Position numbers and translations under genes: made by a program
Assembly: GCF_008087665.1 (NCBI RefSeq)
Contig: NZ_CP042912.1
Coordinates: 3,286,001-3,350,000, forward strand
Direction: 5' to 3'
Source of the DNA: Mariniblastus fucicola
GTDB lineage: Bacteria > Planctomycetota > Planctomycetia > Pirellulales > Pirellulaceae
Length of the DNA: 64,000 bases
Notes under the pieces: model-generated
Told to the model about the DNA's origin: nothing
Database searches by the model: none
The model's input: only the letters and a program-made list of their open reading frames with translations
Shown here: positions 43,255 to 53,104 of the stretch, piece by piece
Position numbering within the stretch: position 1 is the stretch's first letter
Layout: each line of letters starts with the position of its first letter

Positions 43255-45204
43255 TTATTCGTCGCCAAGATCCAGGCGTTCCTGGAACCAAAGCATGTGA
43301 TAGCCGGTGTCATCCGATGTCATGAACCACCCCTGAGGCGACATGTACTTGCTGAGAACATCCATCGACGGAAGCTCGTGATCATCGAGCACGCCTTTGA
43401 CGACTTTGAAGAACTCGTTGTCTTCAGATTGTGACGCCAGCAGGCTTCTGGTCGAATCCGAATTGGCATAATCCAACATCGGTTGAAGCTGATGCTTAGG
43501 TTGGCTGTAGGAAAGAGCCACCGGCATGTCCGTTCCCAGCAATCGCGTCATTTGATCCGCCATTTTCACGAACTCTTCGTCGTTGTTTAGCGGTTCGACT
43601 TCGCCTTTGAAAGTCGCAACGGCTCGTTCCATCGCTTCGATGCTGTCGGTGAAAACGAGACTGGTTCCGATGACCGAGACATTGGGACGAGGCATCCGGA
43701 TCGTCGCCTCAAGTTGTTGGCGACTTTCACTATCGTCTTCATTGCCTCTGCGTTCATTGCGTTCGGCACGACGTTTCCGCCGAGCTTCCGCGCGTTCTTC
43801 GATGGCGCTTTCGCTGACCGCCCAATAAGTGAATCCTTCGTACTCAGATTTCTCAATTCCTGTGTTTCCATTCTCGTTCAAAACAGCCACGATTTTGTCG
43901 GCAACTTCCATCGCAGCATCGACATCGTTGAGTCCCAATCCGACCAACCAGGATGCACTGTTCAATTTGCCAGGATCAACGCTCAGTTGAGTCACGGAAA
44001 TGCGGCCGGAAAACTGCGAAAGGATGTCTTCCTCCAATGACATTTCCAGTCTGGCATCGATGTTCTCAGCGATGAAGTTATCGAACGTTCCTTCCTCAAT
44101 TGCCAAGTCAAAGATACCTCGAAGTTCCTGGAACATCTGAGGAATGTCCCAACTGGTTGTGGTGTAGAAAAAAGCGTCGCTCGGCATCCAGTTTTCTGGT
44201 TCGTAATCGCCAGGTTTCAAAGAGATCATTTTGGTGATCCCTTTCCGCGGGCTCGAGAGCAATAGATGTCCGTGCATGATCGTCTCGTATTCGTCGTCGC
44301 CAAAAATCAGCGATCCGCCAGCTGCGAGAATGCTGTCCAGGCCGATGGCTGGGAACAAGGCGATCGCTGTTTGAGCCCCGATGTCTCCGCGGCCGATGCT
44401 CTTGTACAGGCTGATCGGGTCGACAAAGAAACGAATATCGTTAGGGAAGTCTTTCTTGCTGCGGCATCGGTTCATGATCGTGATGAACTTGCGATTCTTG
44501 GACAGCGGTCGAACTTTTTTGACTTCCTCTCCATCCCAACGAAGAAAGAAATCATTGAGTACTTTGTCGCTCGAACACGCAATAATCAATCCGTCGCGCT
44601 GAGTCTTGAACCATGGATTTCCATTGATCATGATTTTCTGGACTGGAGCACCTGATTCGAGTTCCTCGTCTTCACGCTCAACGCCGCCTTCGCTCAATTT
44701 GTTGTCGAGCACACCCAACGCTTTATCGACCGCTTCGTTATCTTCACCGACTTCCAGGATAAACATGTAAGCGAGATTTTTGCGGCGTGGAGCAATCGCA
44801 CAGATGACCATTTCGCCAGACGGCAACGATTGGATTTCTTCGAGTGACATCCCAACCTGATCTTCAACCTTGCCATACGCGGCGCGGCCTTCTTCGACAA
44901 CTCGCTCATATAATGGAGCGACTTCTTCGTCCTGCAACATCTGCCAGCCAGCGCTCTCGCTGGTTTTTTCCATCAGGTCGCGGATGTCAGCGACCTGCAT
45001 GAACGCAACCGTGGTCTCCGGCAGCAAATCTTCAATGTTGGGCCGTTCCGGATTCCGCTGGGCCAGAGCGGTTGAAGATTCGGTCGGAGTCAACGCAAAC
45101 CAGAATGCGGCGGCGGCAAGGGTCATGGCAACGAAGGGATATTGAGTTGTTGACCGTGCTATCGCCGAAGGTGAGATTCGGGGACTGAGTTCAATCTGAT
45201 TCAT
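43255..45204 (-). CDS. Exported protein, DUF3352-like
   Basis: 649 residues from ATG 45204 (alternative ATG 45228, 8 residues longer). An N-terminal membrane helix or signal lies at about residues 17-35. The rest is beta/alpha with strongly charged stretches (ERAEARRKRRAERNERRGN near residue 505). The start of the mature part, LLPETTVAFMQVADIRDLME, and the repeated blocks of the type NKLSEGGVEREDEE resemble DUF3352-type planctomycete proteins, which have no known role. A short poly-A (ATTCATTTTTTTT on the + strand) precedes the start without a ribosome-binding site. Confidence 0.7.
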   Translation of the reverse strand: MNQIELSPRISPSAIARSTTQYPFVAMTLAAAAFWFALTPTESSTALAQRNPERPNIEDLLPETTVAFMQVADIRDLMEKTSESAGWQMLQDEEVAPLYERVVEEGRAAYGKVEDQVGMSLEEIQSLPSGEMVICAIAPRRKNLAYMFILEVGEDNEAVDKALGVLDNKLSEGGVEREDEELESGAPVQKIMINGNPWFKTQRDGLIIACSSDKVLNDFFLRWDGEEVKKVRPLSKNRKFITIMNRCRSKKDFPNDIRFFVDPISLYKSIGRGDIGAQTAIALFPAIGLDSILAAGGSLIFGDDEYETIMHGHLLLSSPRKGITKMISLKPGDYEPENWMPSDAFFYTTTSWDIPQMFQELRGIFDLAIEEGTFDNFIAENIDARLEMSLEEDILSQFSGRISVTQLSVDPGKLNSASWLVGLGLNDVDAAMEVADKIVAVLNENGNTGIEKSEYEGFTYWAVSESAIEERAEARRKRRAERNERRGNEDDSESRQQLEATIRMPRPNVSVIGTSLVFTDSIEAMERAVATFKGEVEPLNNDEEFVKMADQMTRLLGTDMPVALSYSQPKHQLQPMLDYANSDSTRSLLASQSEDNEFFKVVKGVLDDHELPSMDVLSKYMSPQGWFMTSDDTGYHMLWFQERLDLGDE

Positions 45205-45448
45205 TTTTTTTGATTGGTAAGAAGGCATAAAACTTGGTCGAGACACGCGGATTAACCCCGTTTTTTCCCATCTGGTTTCGCGATATCGTTTTCGGTCACG
45301 AAATTCGCGCAAAGTTTACCAATTTTTCAAGTCAAATGGACAGCGACCTTGCGGAGCCAGTGGGGTTTCATGGCTGGAGCGATTCGTTTGGTCGATACCA
45401 GCTAACGCCCTTTTGACTGGACGAATTTTTTAACTTTTTGAGCCGATC

Positions 45449-46165
45449 ATGATCCGAATTGCCAAGTACCTGCGACTGACTTTTCTGTTAACGCCTGCGT
45501 TGGCTGGCCTTGTTTTGTTTAGCGCTGCGGATTCCGCATCGGCTCAAAACACTGACGGGGCTGACGGCGGCAACCAGGGTCAGGGAGGGGGAGTTGTTAC
45601 CGACACCGACACGGGTGACAACAATGCTACTGGAGGTGGAACTCAATCCGACGGAGAACTTGACACCGTTGAACCTTTGGGACTTTCGTTTGAAGTTATT
45701 GATCGACGCAACCAGGGTTTCGTCGGCGCGACCGCCGAATCGATTGGCACGAATGGATTCGTCGGCCCGATAACCTCGGAACCTGACGGGGAACTGGCTG
45801 AAGGAAGATCGATTGGCGGCGGCGTCAATGAAGGTCTTGGAAACCGAGGCGCAACAACTTCCTCAAGTTTGCTGCAAGAGAATGGATTTACCGTCGAACG
45901 GAAAGGGATTCGCACCCGGCTTCGTCCGGCATTTGCGGCGCCTCGCACTCCCGGATACGTCGCTCAGTCACGCTTCCAGTCACGAATGACTCGGCAGCCC
46001 GTTGTGCATCAATTCGGGCAAGGCGTCACGGTAACCGTATCCAATCGCACCGCGGTTCTTACCGGAGTGTTTGCTTCTGCGGCCGAGCGCGACATTGTCA
46101 AGCGACAGTTGCGACTTGAGCCGGGCGTCTATCAAATCGACGATCGCACGTCGACTGCTCGATAG
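45449..46165 (+). CDS. Exported BON-like domain protein
   Basis: 238 residues with a signal peptide (cleavage after ASA, about residue 32). A Gly/Asp/Thr-rich low-complexity stretch follows (about 34-70). The last 60 residues, GVTVTVSNRTAVLTGVFAS then ERDIVKRQLRLEPGVYQI, match the strand-helix-strand pattern of a BON domain, an envelope-associated fold. Role unknown. The hairpin at 46306-46336 ends its transcript. Divergent from the DUF3352-like gene. Confidence 0.7.
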   Translation: MIRIAKYLRLTFLLTPALAGLVLFSAADSASAQNTDGADGGNQGQGGGVVTDTDTGDNNATGGGTQSDGELDTVEPLGLSFEVIDRRNQGFVGATAESIGTNGFVGPITSEPDGELAEGRSIGGGVNEGLGNRGATTSSSLLQENGFTVERKGIRTRLRPAFAAPRTPGYVAQSRFQSRMTRQPVVHQFGQGVTVTVSNRTAVLTGVFASAAERDIVKRQLRLEPGVYQIDDRTSTAR

Positions 46166-46305
46166 CTCAACAGAGTCACTTTCGTCGTTCTGGCCAGTCG
46201 CGGAATAAACAAAGAGTTCTCGATGGCTTTGAATAGCAACCAACGCCAGACGCACGACGCTTCGCGCAAGACTCGAAGCCGACTCGCCAACGTGAATCCA
46301 AATCG

Positions 46306-46336
46306 GTCCCGCCGCAGTACGGCGGGACTTTTTTTT
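46306..46336 (+). terminator. Rho-independent terminator
   Basis: GTCCCGCCG (46306-46314) pairs with CGGCGGGAC (46320-46328), then TTTTTTTT (46329-46336). It lies 140 bases after the BON-like gene. Confidence 0.92.
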
Positions 46337-46395
46337 GGCTCGGGGCTCAACCGAATTCGAGCGTTCGAAACTCAAGCCAGGCACAAAATCCTTTA

Positions 46396-49300
46396 CTACT
46401 CGACGTCTTCGTAGTCTTCTTCGTCGTATTCTTCATCGACGTACTCGTACTCCTCGTCGTCATCATCCACGACGTCTTCTTCGTACTCCTCGTCGTCCTC
46501 GAATTCATCTTCAGCGTCGCTTTCTTCGCCCTCTCCGTCTTCGTAGTCAGCGTCCGCGAACGCTTCGCCGTCCTCATCTGACATATATGACTCCAGCTCG
46601 CCGTCGACATCGACATCTTTTTCGAGTTCCTCATCAAGATCTTCCTGAGGGTCGGCAAGGGCAGGGGAGACTGATGCGGAAAGTGAAACGCTACGCGAAC
46701 TCTCTTTCGGCAACGGCTTCAGTGGTTTCAAAGGCTTCGGCACCACCTTCTTTTCTTCCGCGTCGGCTTCACTGAGGATGTCCTGCAAGATTCCCTCCGC
46801 CAAACTGACTTTCGTATCCACTTCTGGTTTCGCGGCCTCCGCCGGCGGTTTCGCAGGAGTCCGCTTTGCTGGCGTCGGACGAGCAGCCGGAGTTTTCGGT
46901 TGGGGCGTCGAATCAGCCGGAGCAGGAGCGCTCGCGTTTGGCGTGGAAGTTCCTTCGATCGTCGCTCCGCCACCCGACTTCATCGCCGCCCAGGCTGCAG
47001 CGGTGAGTAGTACTTCGCGGGACTTCGAACCGTTGTACGGCCCCACGTAACCGTCTTCCGCCATGAAATCGACCAACCGTGCGGCGCGGCCGTAACCGAT
47101 GCCGAGGGCACGTTGCAACATGGACAAACTTCCCCGTTGTGTATCGACGACCACATCGATCGCTTTCTCATACAGTTCGTCTTTGTTCGCATTGAAACCA
47201 GTCGCACCATCTTCTTCGTCTTCGCCTTCTTTCTTGACTTTGATATTCATCAATTCGTCAACAAAGTTCTGCTCTTCGGTGCTGACCGCGGCGGTGATCT
47301 TGTCGATCTCGCCATCGCTGAGGAACGTGCCTTGCCCACGCAGCAGGTTGCTGGTTCCTGGCCACAAAAACAGCATGTCACCCAGCCCAAGCAGTTTGTC
47401 GGCGCCCATCGCATCAAGGACAACACGGCTATCCGTCTTGCTGGCAACCTGGAACGAAATTCGAGCCGGCAAGTTGGATTTAATCAAACCGGTGATCACG
47501 TCCACGGTTGGTTTCTGCGTCGCGAGGATCAAGTGAATCCCGACCGCGCGGCTTTTCTGAGCCAGTCGAATGATGTGTTGCTCAACCTCTTTGCCTGACG
47601 TCATCATCAAGTCCGCCATTTCGTCGGCGACGATTACGATGAAAGGCAAGTTGCGAGGGATGTTTGCTTTTTCGTCTTCCTCAGGTTTAATCCGAGCAAA
47701 GATTTCCTCTTCGCTAAGCTCGTTGTACGACGTCACGTGTCGGACTCCGGCTCGAGCCAACAACTTGTAGCGTTCTTCCATCTTGTCGACAGCCCAGGCA
47801 AGAATCGCTTCCGCTTTTCGCATGTCGGTAACAACTGGATGCATCAGATGCGGCAGACTTCCATAGCCGCTCATCTCAACCATCTTCGGGTCGATCATCA
47901 GCATTCGAACTTCGTCCGGAGTTCGCGTCATCAGGATCGAACAAATGATCGCATTGAGACAAACAGACTTACCCGTACCGGTTCGACCCGCGATCAACAG
48001 GTGAGGCAGTTTCGCGAGGTCAGCGATCAGTGGTGCTCCCACTGCGTCAGAACCGAGGAACAGCGGGATCTTCATTTTCTTGATCTGCTTACTGCACTGC
48101 TCCATGACCTCACGCATGTGAACGGTCTTGCGCGTCTCATTGGGAACTTCGACGCCGACACTGTTTTTGCCAGGGATCGGCGCCACGATGCGAACGCTGG
48201 GCACGCGCATTGCGACGGCCAGATCGTCTGCAAGATTGACAATTTTCTGCAATCGCAAACCGGGCTCAAGATCGATCTCGTACTGCGAGATTACCGGACC
48301 GCTTTCGATTTCAACGACTTTGATTTTGTAGCCAAACTGCTCACAGGTTTGCTCCAAAATCCTCGCTCGCCGCAGCGCTTCGGTACGCTGCTTCTCGAGC
48401 GGAATCGCGACGCCACGTTCCAGCATTTCGATTGGCGGCAAGTGGAACTCACGATGGCTCTCGGCTTCTGCCGCAGCATTGAGTTGGCTAATGACGAGGT
48501 CTCGTTCACTTGGCGGTTTCGCCGGCGGTTCAGGCTTCGGCGCGACAGCCGTAGAAGCATTGCCCTGATCGACTTCCGCTGAAAGCTTCTTCGGTGGAGT
48601 CGCCTGTTTGCGTTTTGGCAACCGGAAATGTGGACGTGGAATCAGACTGGACTTCTTGGCTGCCACATGAGTCCCGGGCTCGAGCGCTGGAACCTGAGTC
48701 TTCTGATTGTCTCCAATGTTCAGCTCAGCAGCCGGTTCTTCGATGTCTTCGAATTCGTCGTCGACATCTTCTTCGTCACCCGCTTCAACTTCGGATTCGG
48801 CTTCTTCCCAGCTCTCGTCGTCTTCGAGATCTTCCTCTTCGTCAGCGACTTCCTCGTCTGCCCCATCGGTCGTTTCCATATCACGGCGACGGAAGCGGAT
48901 CGTGTGAGGGCCTTCTTCGTCTTCGCCTTCTTCGGCAACCTCTTCATCGTATTCTTCGTCTTCGAACTTCTCCTCTTCGTCAGCCGCCCCGTTGAACCAG
49001 TTCACGAATCCGTACAGCAAGCCAAATGGCAGGACCGATGTCGCCGCAACGATCGCGGGAGCGAAGACCAATCGTCCCGCGCGGAAAACCAGGTATTCGG
49101 TCCACATCATCATGCCAGCGATTCCGGCCGCCGTGAACATGATCAGCGTACCGGTCGTTCCAATGTTCGCGCCGACCAAACCGGATCCGAGAGCGCCGAC
49201 GTAGCCGCCAGCTCCAATCAGCGGTCCGACCAGGTTGCCCGGTAACAACGTTGAGGCGAGCGAGCACAGACAGATCATGGCGATGCCCCAACCGAAGATC

Positions 49301-49629
49301 TTGACCCACGGATTGGCGACTTCGCTGCGTTGAAACATGGCGACTTCAAGCGCAACCAGTCCCGTGATCAGCAGATAGACGCCGACGCCAAGCACGCTGA
49401 ACAGAACTTCGGCTGTCCATGCGCCGAGAACGCCGCACAGATTTTGGCAGGTTTTGTTTTCTGGATAGACTGTTTGGTCCGCCTGGAAAATTCCGTTCAG
49501 CCAACCGGCTTGCGAGGCGACCGGATCGGCCGTGTCGTAAGTAAAGATGGCTGCGAGCAGGAAGACGGTCAGGGCCATCAAACCGACGGCCATGATATCG
49601 TTGCGAATAACTCGTTCGTCAGAAGACAT
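46396..49629 (-). CDS. ftsK: DNA translocase FtsK
   Basis: 1077 residues. Coordinates chromosome segregation with septation. N-terminal four or five membrane helices (residues about 15-215). A strongly acidic linker (DEEEKFEDEEYDEEV, then about 60 more residues rich in Glu/Asp) precedes the alpha/beta motor. The motor contains Walker A LIAGRTGTGKSV (near 545-556) and the DPKMVEMSGY and DEMADLMM motifs. The DNA-reading gamma domain (about 815-880) includes RGSLSMLQRALGIGYGRAARL. The last 190 residues are Pro/Ala/Ser-rich and end in about 90 residues dominated by Asp, Glu and Tyr, which is unusual; most FtsK proteins end at gamma. Confidence 0.95.
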   Translation of the reverse strand: MSSDERVIRNDIMAVGLMALTVFLLAAIFTYDTADPVASQAGWLNGIFQADQTVYPENKTCQNLCGVLGAWTAEVLFSVLGVGVYLLITGLVALEVAMFQRSEVANPWVKIFGWGIAMICLCSLASTLLPGNLVGPLIGAGGYVGALGSGLVGANIGTTGTLIMFTAAGIAGMMMWTEYLVFRAGRLVFAPAIVAATSVLPFGLLYGFVNWFNGAADEEEKFEDEEYDEEVAEEGEDEEGPHTIRFRRRDMETTDGADEEVADEEEDLEDDESWEEAESEVEAGDEEDVDDEFEDIEEPAAELNIGDNQKTQVPALEPGTHVAAKKSSLIPRPHFRLPKRKQATPPKKLSAEVDQGNASTAVAPKPEPPAKPPSERDLVISQLNAAAEAESHREFHLPPIEMLERGVAIPLEKQRTEALRRARILEQTCEQFGYKIKVVEIESGPVISQYEIDLEPGLRLQKIVNLADDLAVAMRVPSVRIVAPIPGKNSVGVEVPNETRKTVHMREVMEQCSKQIKKMKIPLFLGSDAVGAPLIADLAKLPHLLIAGRTGTGKSVCLNAIICSILMTRTPDEVRMLMIDPKMVEMSGYGSLPHLMHPVVTDMRKAEAILAWAVDKMEERYKLLARAGVRHVTSYNELSEEEIFARIKPEEDEKANIPRNLPFIVIVADEMADLMMTSGKEVEQHIIRLAQKSRAVGIHLILATQKPTVDVITGLIKSNLPARISFQVASKTDSRVVLDAMGADKLLGLGDMLFLWPGTSNLLRGQGTFLSDGEIDKITAAVSTEEQNFVDELMNIKVKKEGEDEEDGATGFNANKDELYEKAIDVVVDTQRGSLSMLQRALGIGYGRAARLVDFMAEDGYVGPYNGSKSREVLLTAAAWAAMKSGGGATIEGTSTPNASAPAPADSTPQPKTPAARPTPAKRTPAKPPAEAAKPEVDTKVSLAEGILQDILSEADAEEKKVVPKPLKPLKPLPKESSRSVSLSASVSPALADPQEDLDEELEKDVDVDGELESYMSDEDGEAFADADYEDGEGEESDAEDEFEDDEEYEEDVVDDDDEEYEYVDEEYDEEDYEDVE

Positions 49630-49854
49630 GGGTTCCGCACGTGAGAAAGTGATCGTTGATTCGAATCATCCTGATTCGTTGACTCATGGCGCGTTCTTGC
49701 AGCCAGGGCCTGGCGACCCACTATCAAAGATCGGAATTTGGCTTCTGTGACAGCACGCGAGCGTAAACTGGCAACGTAACTGCTTCTTTTGCATCACGCC
49801 GTTCAATCGGCACAACGCGAAAATGTCTCAGCGTCGAAGATGCGCGCTAGACGC

Positions 49855-49888
49855 AAAAAAAGGAGGCTGAACTTTATGTCAGCCTCCT
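49855..49888 (-). terminator. Rho-independent terminator
   Basis: On the - strand, AGGAGGCTGA and TCAGCCTCCT (49879-49888 and 49861-49870 in + coordinates) form a 10-bp stem followed by seven T (49855-49861). It ends the matrixin-like gene. Confidence 0.9.
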
Positions 49889-49918
49889 GCGAGTTATCAG
49901 GTTTAATCCAAAAATGGA

Positions 49919-50854
49919 CTATCGAAACAGAGAAACTTGGCTCCAGAATGAGAATCGAAAACGTCGAACGAAGAAATTCATCACGCGGCGAAATCTTCGG
50001 CGGCGTTCCCGATCATCCGCTTCGTCTTCGTCTGATTCATCATCATCGCTGTCATCATCCGAGTCATCCACAGGATCGTCGGCGTCGCCGTCGTCTCCGG
50101 CAGGATCGAGGTCATCGGCTTCATCCGTTGGATCTTCTGAAGCTGGATCGTCATCGACCACTTCTTCGTCATCGTCATCGTCAACATCTTCCAATGGTGT
50201 TGTATCCGTTTCTTCGGCGGGAAGGTCGACTACGGGATCATCTTCAATTACCGCTGGTGCATAGAGAGCGATCGCGGCATCGATATCTTCCTGGCTGAGC
50301 CCTCCAAACGACTCGTTGGGACTCACCGTTTCAGCCAACACGGAATCATCATCGGCGATATGCTCCAAACCAAGCGAATGGCCGATTTCGTGAACCGCAA
50401 CATGCATCAGGTCAGTCGCGCTGTAGCCTTCCGCGTTTCCAATTTCCCAACTGTCGAGCGAATCGAATTGTACGTCGCCGGCGATCGAACCGCGATTTAC
50501 GTCGTCAGGGAAATAGGCCTGAGCTAAAATCCCGCCTGAACCGTCGATGACTTGTGACGTAAAATCAATCGAGTCCGCCTCGTTTGGCTGGCTGGTTTCG
50601 GTAAACGTCACGTCGATGACGTCAGACCAGACCTCCAACGCATTTTCAATCGTCGTTTCAAACTCAGCCTGGGTTATCCCGGTCGGCGCGTCGCCAATGT
50701 AATAGCTGAGATCCACGCTCCCTTGTCCAACGCCGTCCCAACCCACGCTGGCGAGCAAGTTCCTTGGTTCAAAAACCTCGTATACGGTCGTCGTTCTGGT
50801 TCGTGATTGACGCCGCGCGGACCGCGACCTCTTCTTCAATCCTGTTCTGTCCAT
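49919..50854 (-). CDS. LEPR-XLL matrixin-like zinc protease with acidic/basic tail
   Basis: 311 residues. A basic N-terminus leads to VYEVFEPRNLLASVGW (motif about residues 28-34), as in the beta-helix protein at 13961-18571. The catalytic zinc site HEIGHSLGLEHI (about 153-164) is the full HExxHxxGxxH of metzincins, preceded by a matrixin-type fold (TGITQAEFETTIENALEVWSD is the start helix). From about residue 215 a linker of Asp and Glu follows (DVDDDDDEEVVDDDP), and the last 30 residues are basic and aromatic (RRRFRRVMNFF). The terminal motif may serve in anchoring or inhibition. It is likely exported; substrate unknown. Confidence 0.85.
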   Translation of the reverse strand: MDRTGLKKRSRSARRQSRTRTTTVYEVFEPRNLLASVGWDGVGQGSVDLSYYIGDAPTGITQAEFETTIENALEVWSDVIDVTFTETSQPNEADSIDFTSQVIDGSGGILAQAYFPDDVNRGSIAGDVQFDSLDSWEIGNAEGYSATDLMHVAVHEIGHSLGLEHIADDDSVLAETVSPNESFGGLSQEDIDAAIALYAPAVIEDDPVVDLPAEETDTTPLEDVDDDDDEEVVDDDPASEDPTDEADDLDPAGDDGDADDPVDDSDDDSDDDESDEDEADDRERRRRFRRVMNFFVRRFRFSFWSQVSLFR

Positions 50855-51030
50855 TGTTCCTCCGAAGAATCCTGATTCGGCAAAGGAAGAGCACCACTGA
50901 TCTTCCTGGAGTCAATGTAACGCTGGGCTCAAACGGATTCGCCAAAGAAAACCATGCTAGCCGGATCAATTTTTGAAAATTTTTCAATCGTAGATCTCGG
51001 GTGTAAGTTCATACACGATCGCGCGGTCAG

Positions 51031-52644
51031 TCAGCCAGCGAAGACAACTTGTAGTTTCACCATCAGCGGCTCAATGCTCGCACGAAGCTGCTGAAGCTGT
51101 CGTCGATCCTCGGGTTTGCATTTGTTGATTAGGGGACGAAGCCGTTCCCATGAAGCAAGTGCATTGGCAACATCTGCCGCAGCATTGGCATCGTGACGTC
51201 GATTAGATAAAACGTGCTCGTGCATTTCATGAATGCTTTGATGGAACAGCCGTGCGTTGTCGCGAATCGCTGCCTGAAAACCCGGATCATATCTCCGAGC
51301 GGTACGTTGCTCGACAAGATCAAGCATGCGATAAGACAACTGATCGAGATCGGAACAGATCTCCACCATCGTGCCGCGATCAATCAGTGGGCCTTCGCCA
51401 AAAACGGACTGCAGCACCTGAAAGCCAGCGTCGACTTGAGCGATCGATCGTCCCAATCGTGGCGATGGGAATTGGGAAAGGTGAGTCTGTACGTCGTTCC
51501 ACTGATTGGCAAACTGCTTGTAATCCCAATGCAAAGAATCGACGTCTGCGTTGGATTTAAGTCGGCTGGAAAATTTGCCACAGGTGTTTTGAAATTCGCG
51601 TGAGCATGCGAGGACGGCGCCGGGCGTTTCGCATGCCAGAATATCTTGCAACGAAACCTGTTGAAACGCAGCGTTAACGTCACGCTCCATGCTTTGCACA
51701 ACCATCCCAAGATATTCACGATCGATGTCGACCGGCAACCAGAGCAACTCTGCAATGTGGCCGCCGATGGATTCAATTTGATGAACGTTTCGTTGAATCC
51801 TTGCGTGGGGGCAAGAGACAAGTTTGTATTTGAGCTTCCGCCACTCGTTGATGCTACGCTTGTAAATTCTGACGATCGCATCGTAGTTGCCTCGATCGAT
51901 CAACCGACCGGATTCATTCAGTCGAGCTGAGAGTCGTTGGCAGTCTGCCAGGATCGCTCCGTATTGTGGATCGCCCTGCATGTCGTAGCGAACGTCTTGA
52001 ATAAGATGCTGAAAGCTGGACGCCATCTGCGTGCAGTAGCGGGAAAGCTCGCGCCGATTGAACTGGGGTTCAACTCCAAACAGACCGCACATCTCGGAAT
52101 CGAACGCTGCCATTCGGCCGCAACTGGTCGTGCACTCTGGTCGCAAGCCATTGATCTGGGAAAGCTGATGATTCAGCAATCGCCATTGAGCGTCGATCTG
52201 GCAAAACGAATCAGTCAACGGATCAAGCGAGTGGACTCGCGACATGTTCGAGCGAAGTGACTTGATGCTTGCACTCGTTGTCAACGCATCGGCTAACAGC
52301 GGACGTACTCGTGGCAGCCGACGTTCTTCCTTGCGCAACAGCGAAACAAAACGGTCCGACTCGGCCTCCCACGCTTGCATCTTTGCTCGTGCCGTGATCA
52401 TGTTCGGAGTCAGCGGATTGGTTGGCTGATGCTCGTGCCCTGGAAACGGTCTCAAGTTCGGACGTCCCGGCTGAGTCGGAACAGGGTCGCGTTCCATCTG
52501 AGATTCGATAAGCGTTTTCATCAGTTCGCCAAACATGGCGCGGCGACGTTCACGCTGCTCCTGGGTCACTTGGGCCGTCAGTTCAGCGGGAGTCAAAACG
52601 GCAACAAGGCAAAGCAGAATGACTTTGGGGAAATGTCGAGTCAT
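51031..52644 (-). CDS. Exported helical protein of unknown function
   Basis: 537 residues with a signal peptide (VILLCLVAVLTPAELTAQ, cleaved about residue 25). The mature part is highly helical with many Arg, Gln and Leu residues and repeated segments around 85-residue spacing (LRSNMSRVHSLDPLTDSF; LSRYCTQMASSFQHLIQD; INEWRKLKYKLVSC; CSDLDQLSYRMLDLVEQ). Few Cys residues. It may be a repeat protein without known family. Gene is divergent from the dodecin gene. Confidence 0.65.
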   Translation of the reverse strand: MTRHFPKVILLCLVAVLTPAELTAQVTQEQRERRRAMFGELMKTLIESQMERDPVPTQPGRPNLRPFPGHEHQPTNPLTPNMITARAKMQAWEAESDRFVSLLRKEERRLPRVRPLLADALTTSASIKSLRSNMSRVHSLDPLTDSFCQIDAQWRLLNHQLSQINGLRPECTTSCGRMAAFDSEMCGLFGVEPQFNRRELSRYCTQMASSFQHLIQDVRYDMQGDPQYGAILADCQRLSARLNESGRLIDRGNYDAIVRIYKRSINEWRKLKYKLVSCPHARIQRNVHQIESIGGHIAELLWLPVDIDREYLGMVVQSMERDVNAAFQQVSLQDILACETPGAVLACSREFQNTCGKFSSRLKSNADVDSLHWDYKQFANQWNDVQTHLSQFPSPRLGRSIAQVDAGFQVLQSVFGEGPLIDRGTMVEICSDLDQLSYRMLDLVEQRTARRYDPGFQAAIRDNARLFHQSIHEMHEHVLSNRRHDANAAADVANALASWERLRPLINKCKPEDRRQLQQLRASIEPLMVKLQVVFAG

Positions 52645-52774
52645 GGCGTTTCCAGAGGGTTGAAAGTGGAGGGCGGCTAATTGTCGTCAAAATCTCCTCC
52701 AACAGCAAATGGCTTTTGGAGAGTCCCGGAAACTTGTTATCGTTTGAGAAAATTGACCACTCGGGAGACACAAA

Positions 52775-52975
52775 ATGTCTGTAGCAAAAGTAATTGAGCT
52801 CAAATCATCGTCGAAGAAAAGCTTTGAGGACGCGGTCGAAAGCGGAATCGAAGAAGCTTCCAAAACCATTAAGCACATTAAAGGAGCGTGGATCGCTGAG
52901 CAGGAAGTCGTTGTCGAAGAGGGCAAAGTGAAAGAGTACCGCGTTCTGATGCGAGTCACTTTCGTCGTGCAGTAA
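52775..52975 (+). CDS. Dodecin
   Basis: 66 residues. Dodecins are small dodecameric flavin/CoA-binding proteins that buffer free flavin. The sequence VAKVIELKSSSKKSFEDAV, IKGAWIAEQEVVVEEGKV and EYRVLMRVTFVV has the strand-helix-strand-strand layout and the Trp-containing ligand segment. Length is exactly typical. The gene has its own terminator at 53016-53047. Confidence 0.95.
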   Translation: MSVAKVIELKSSSKKSFEDAVESGIEEASKTIKHIKGAWIAEQEVVVEEGKVKEYRVLMRVTFVVQ

Positions 52976-53015
52976 AGGCGATCGATTCGACACGCCGTCG
53001 CGAATTGAATTGCGT

Positions 53016-53047
53016 AAAAAAACACCCTCTGAATTCAGAGGGTGTTT
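53016..53047. terminator. Bidirectional terminator between dodecin and DUF1571 genes
   Basis: ACACCCTCTGA pairs with TCAGAGGGTGT (53022-53045), with A-run before and T-run after, so it can act on both strands. It lies between convergent genes. Confidence 0.88.
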
Positions 53048-53104
53048 TGCGTTGCTGGTTTTTCGAATCGCAAGTTCTCTCGAATTTGCGATGGATCAAT
53101 TGCT

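Noticed and set aside
46223-46414. Small protein gene overlapping the terminator at 46306-46336
   Set aside because: It would read through a strong hairpin and T-run and into the ftsK 3' end on the other strand; chance ORF.
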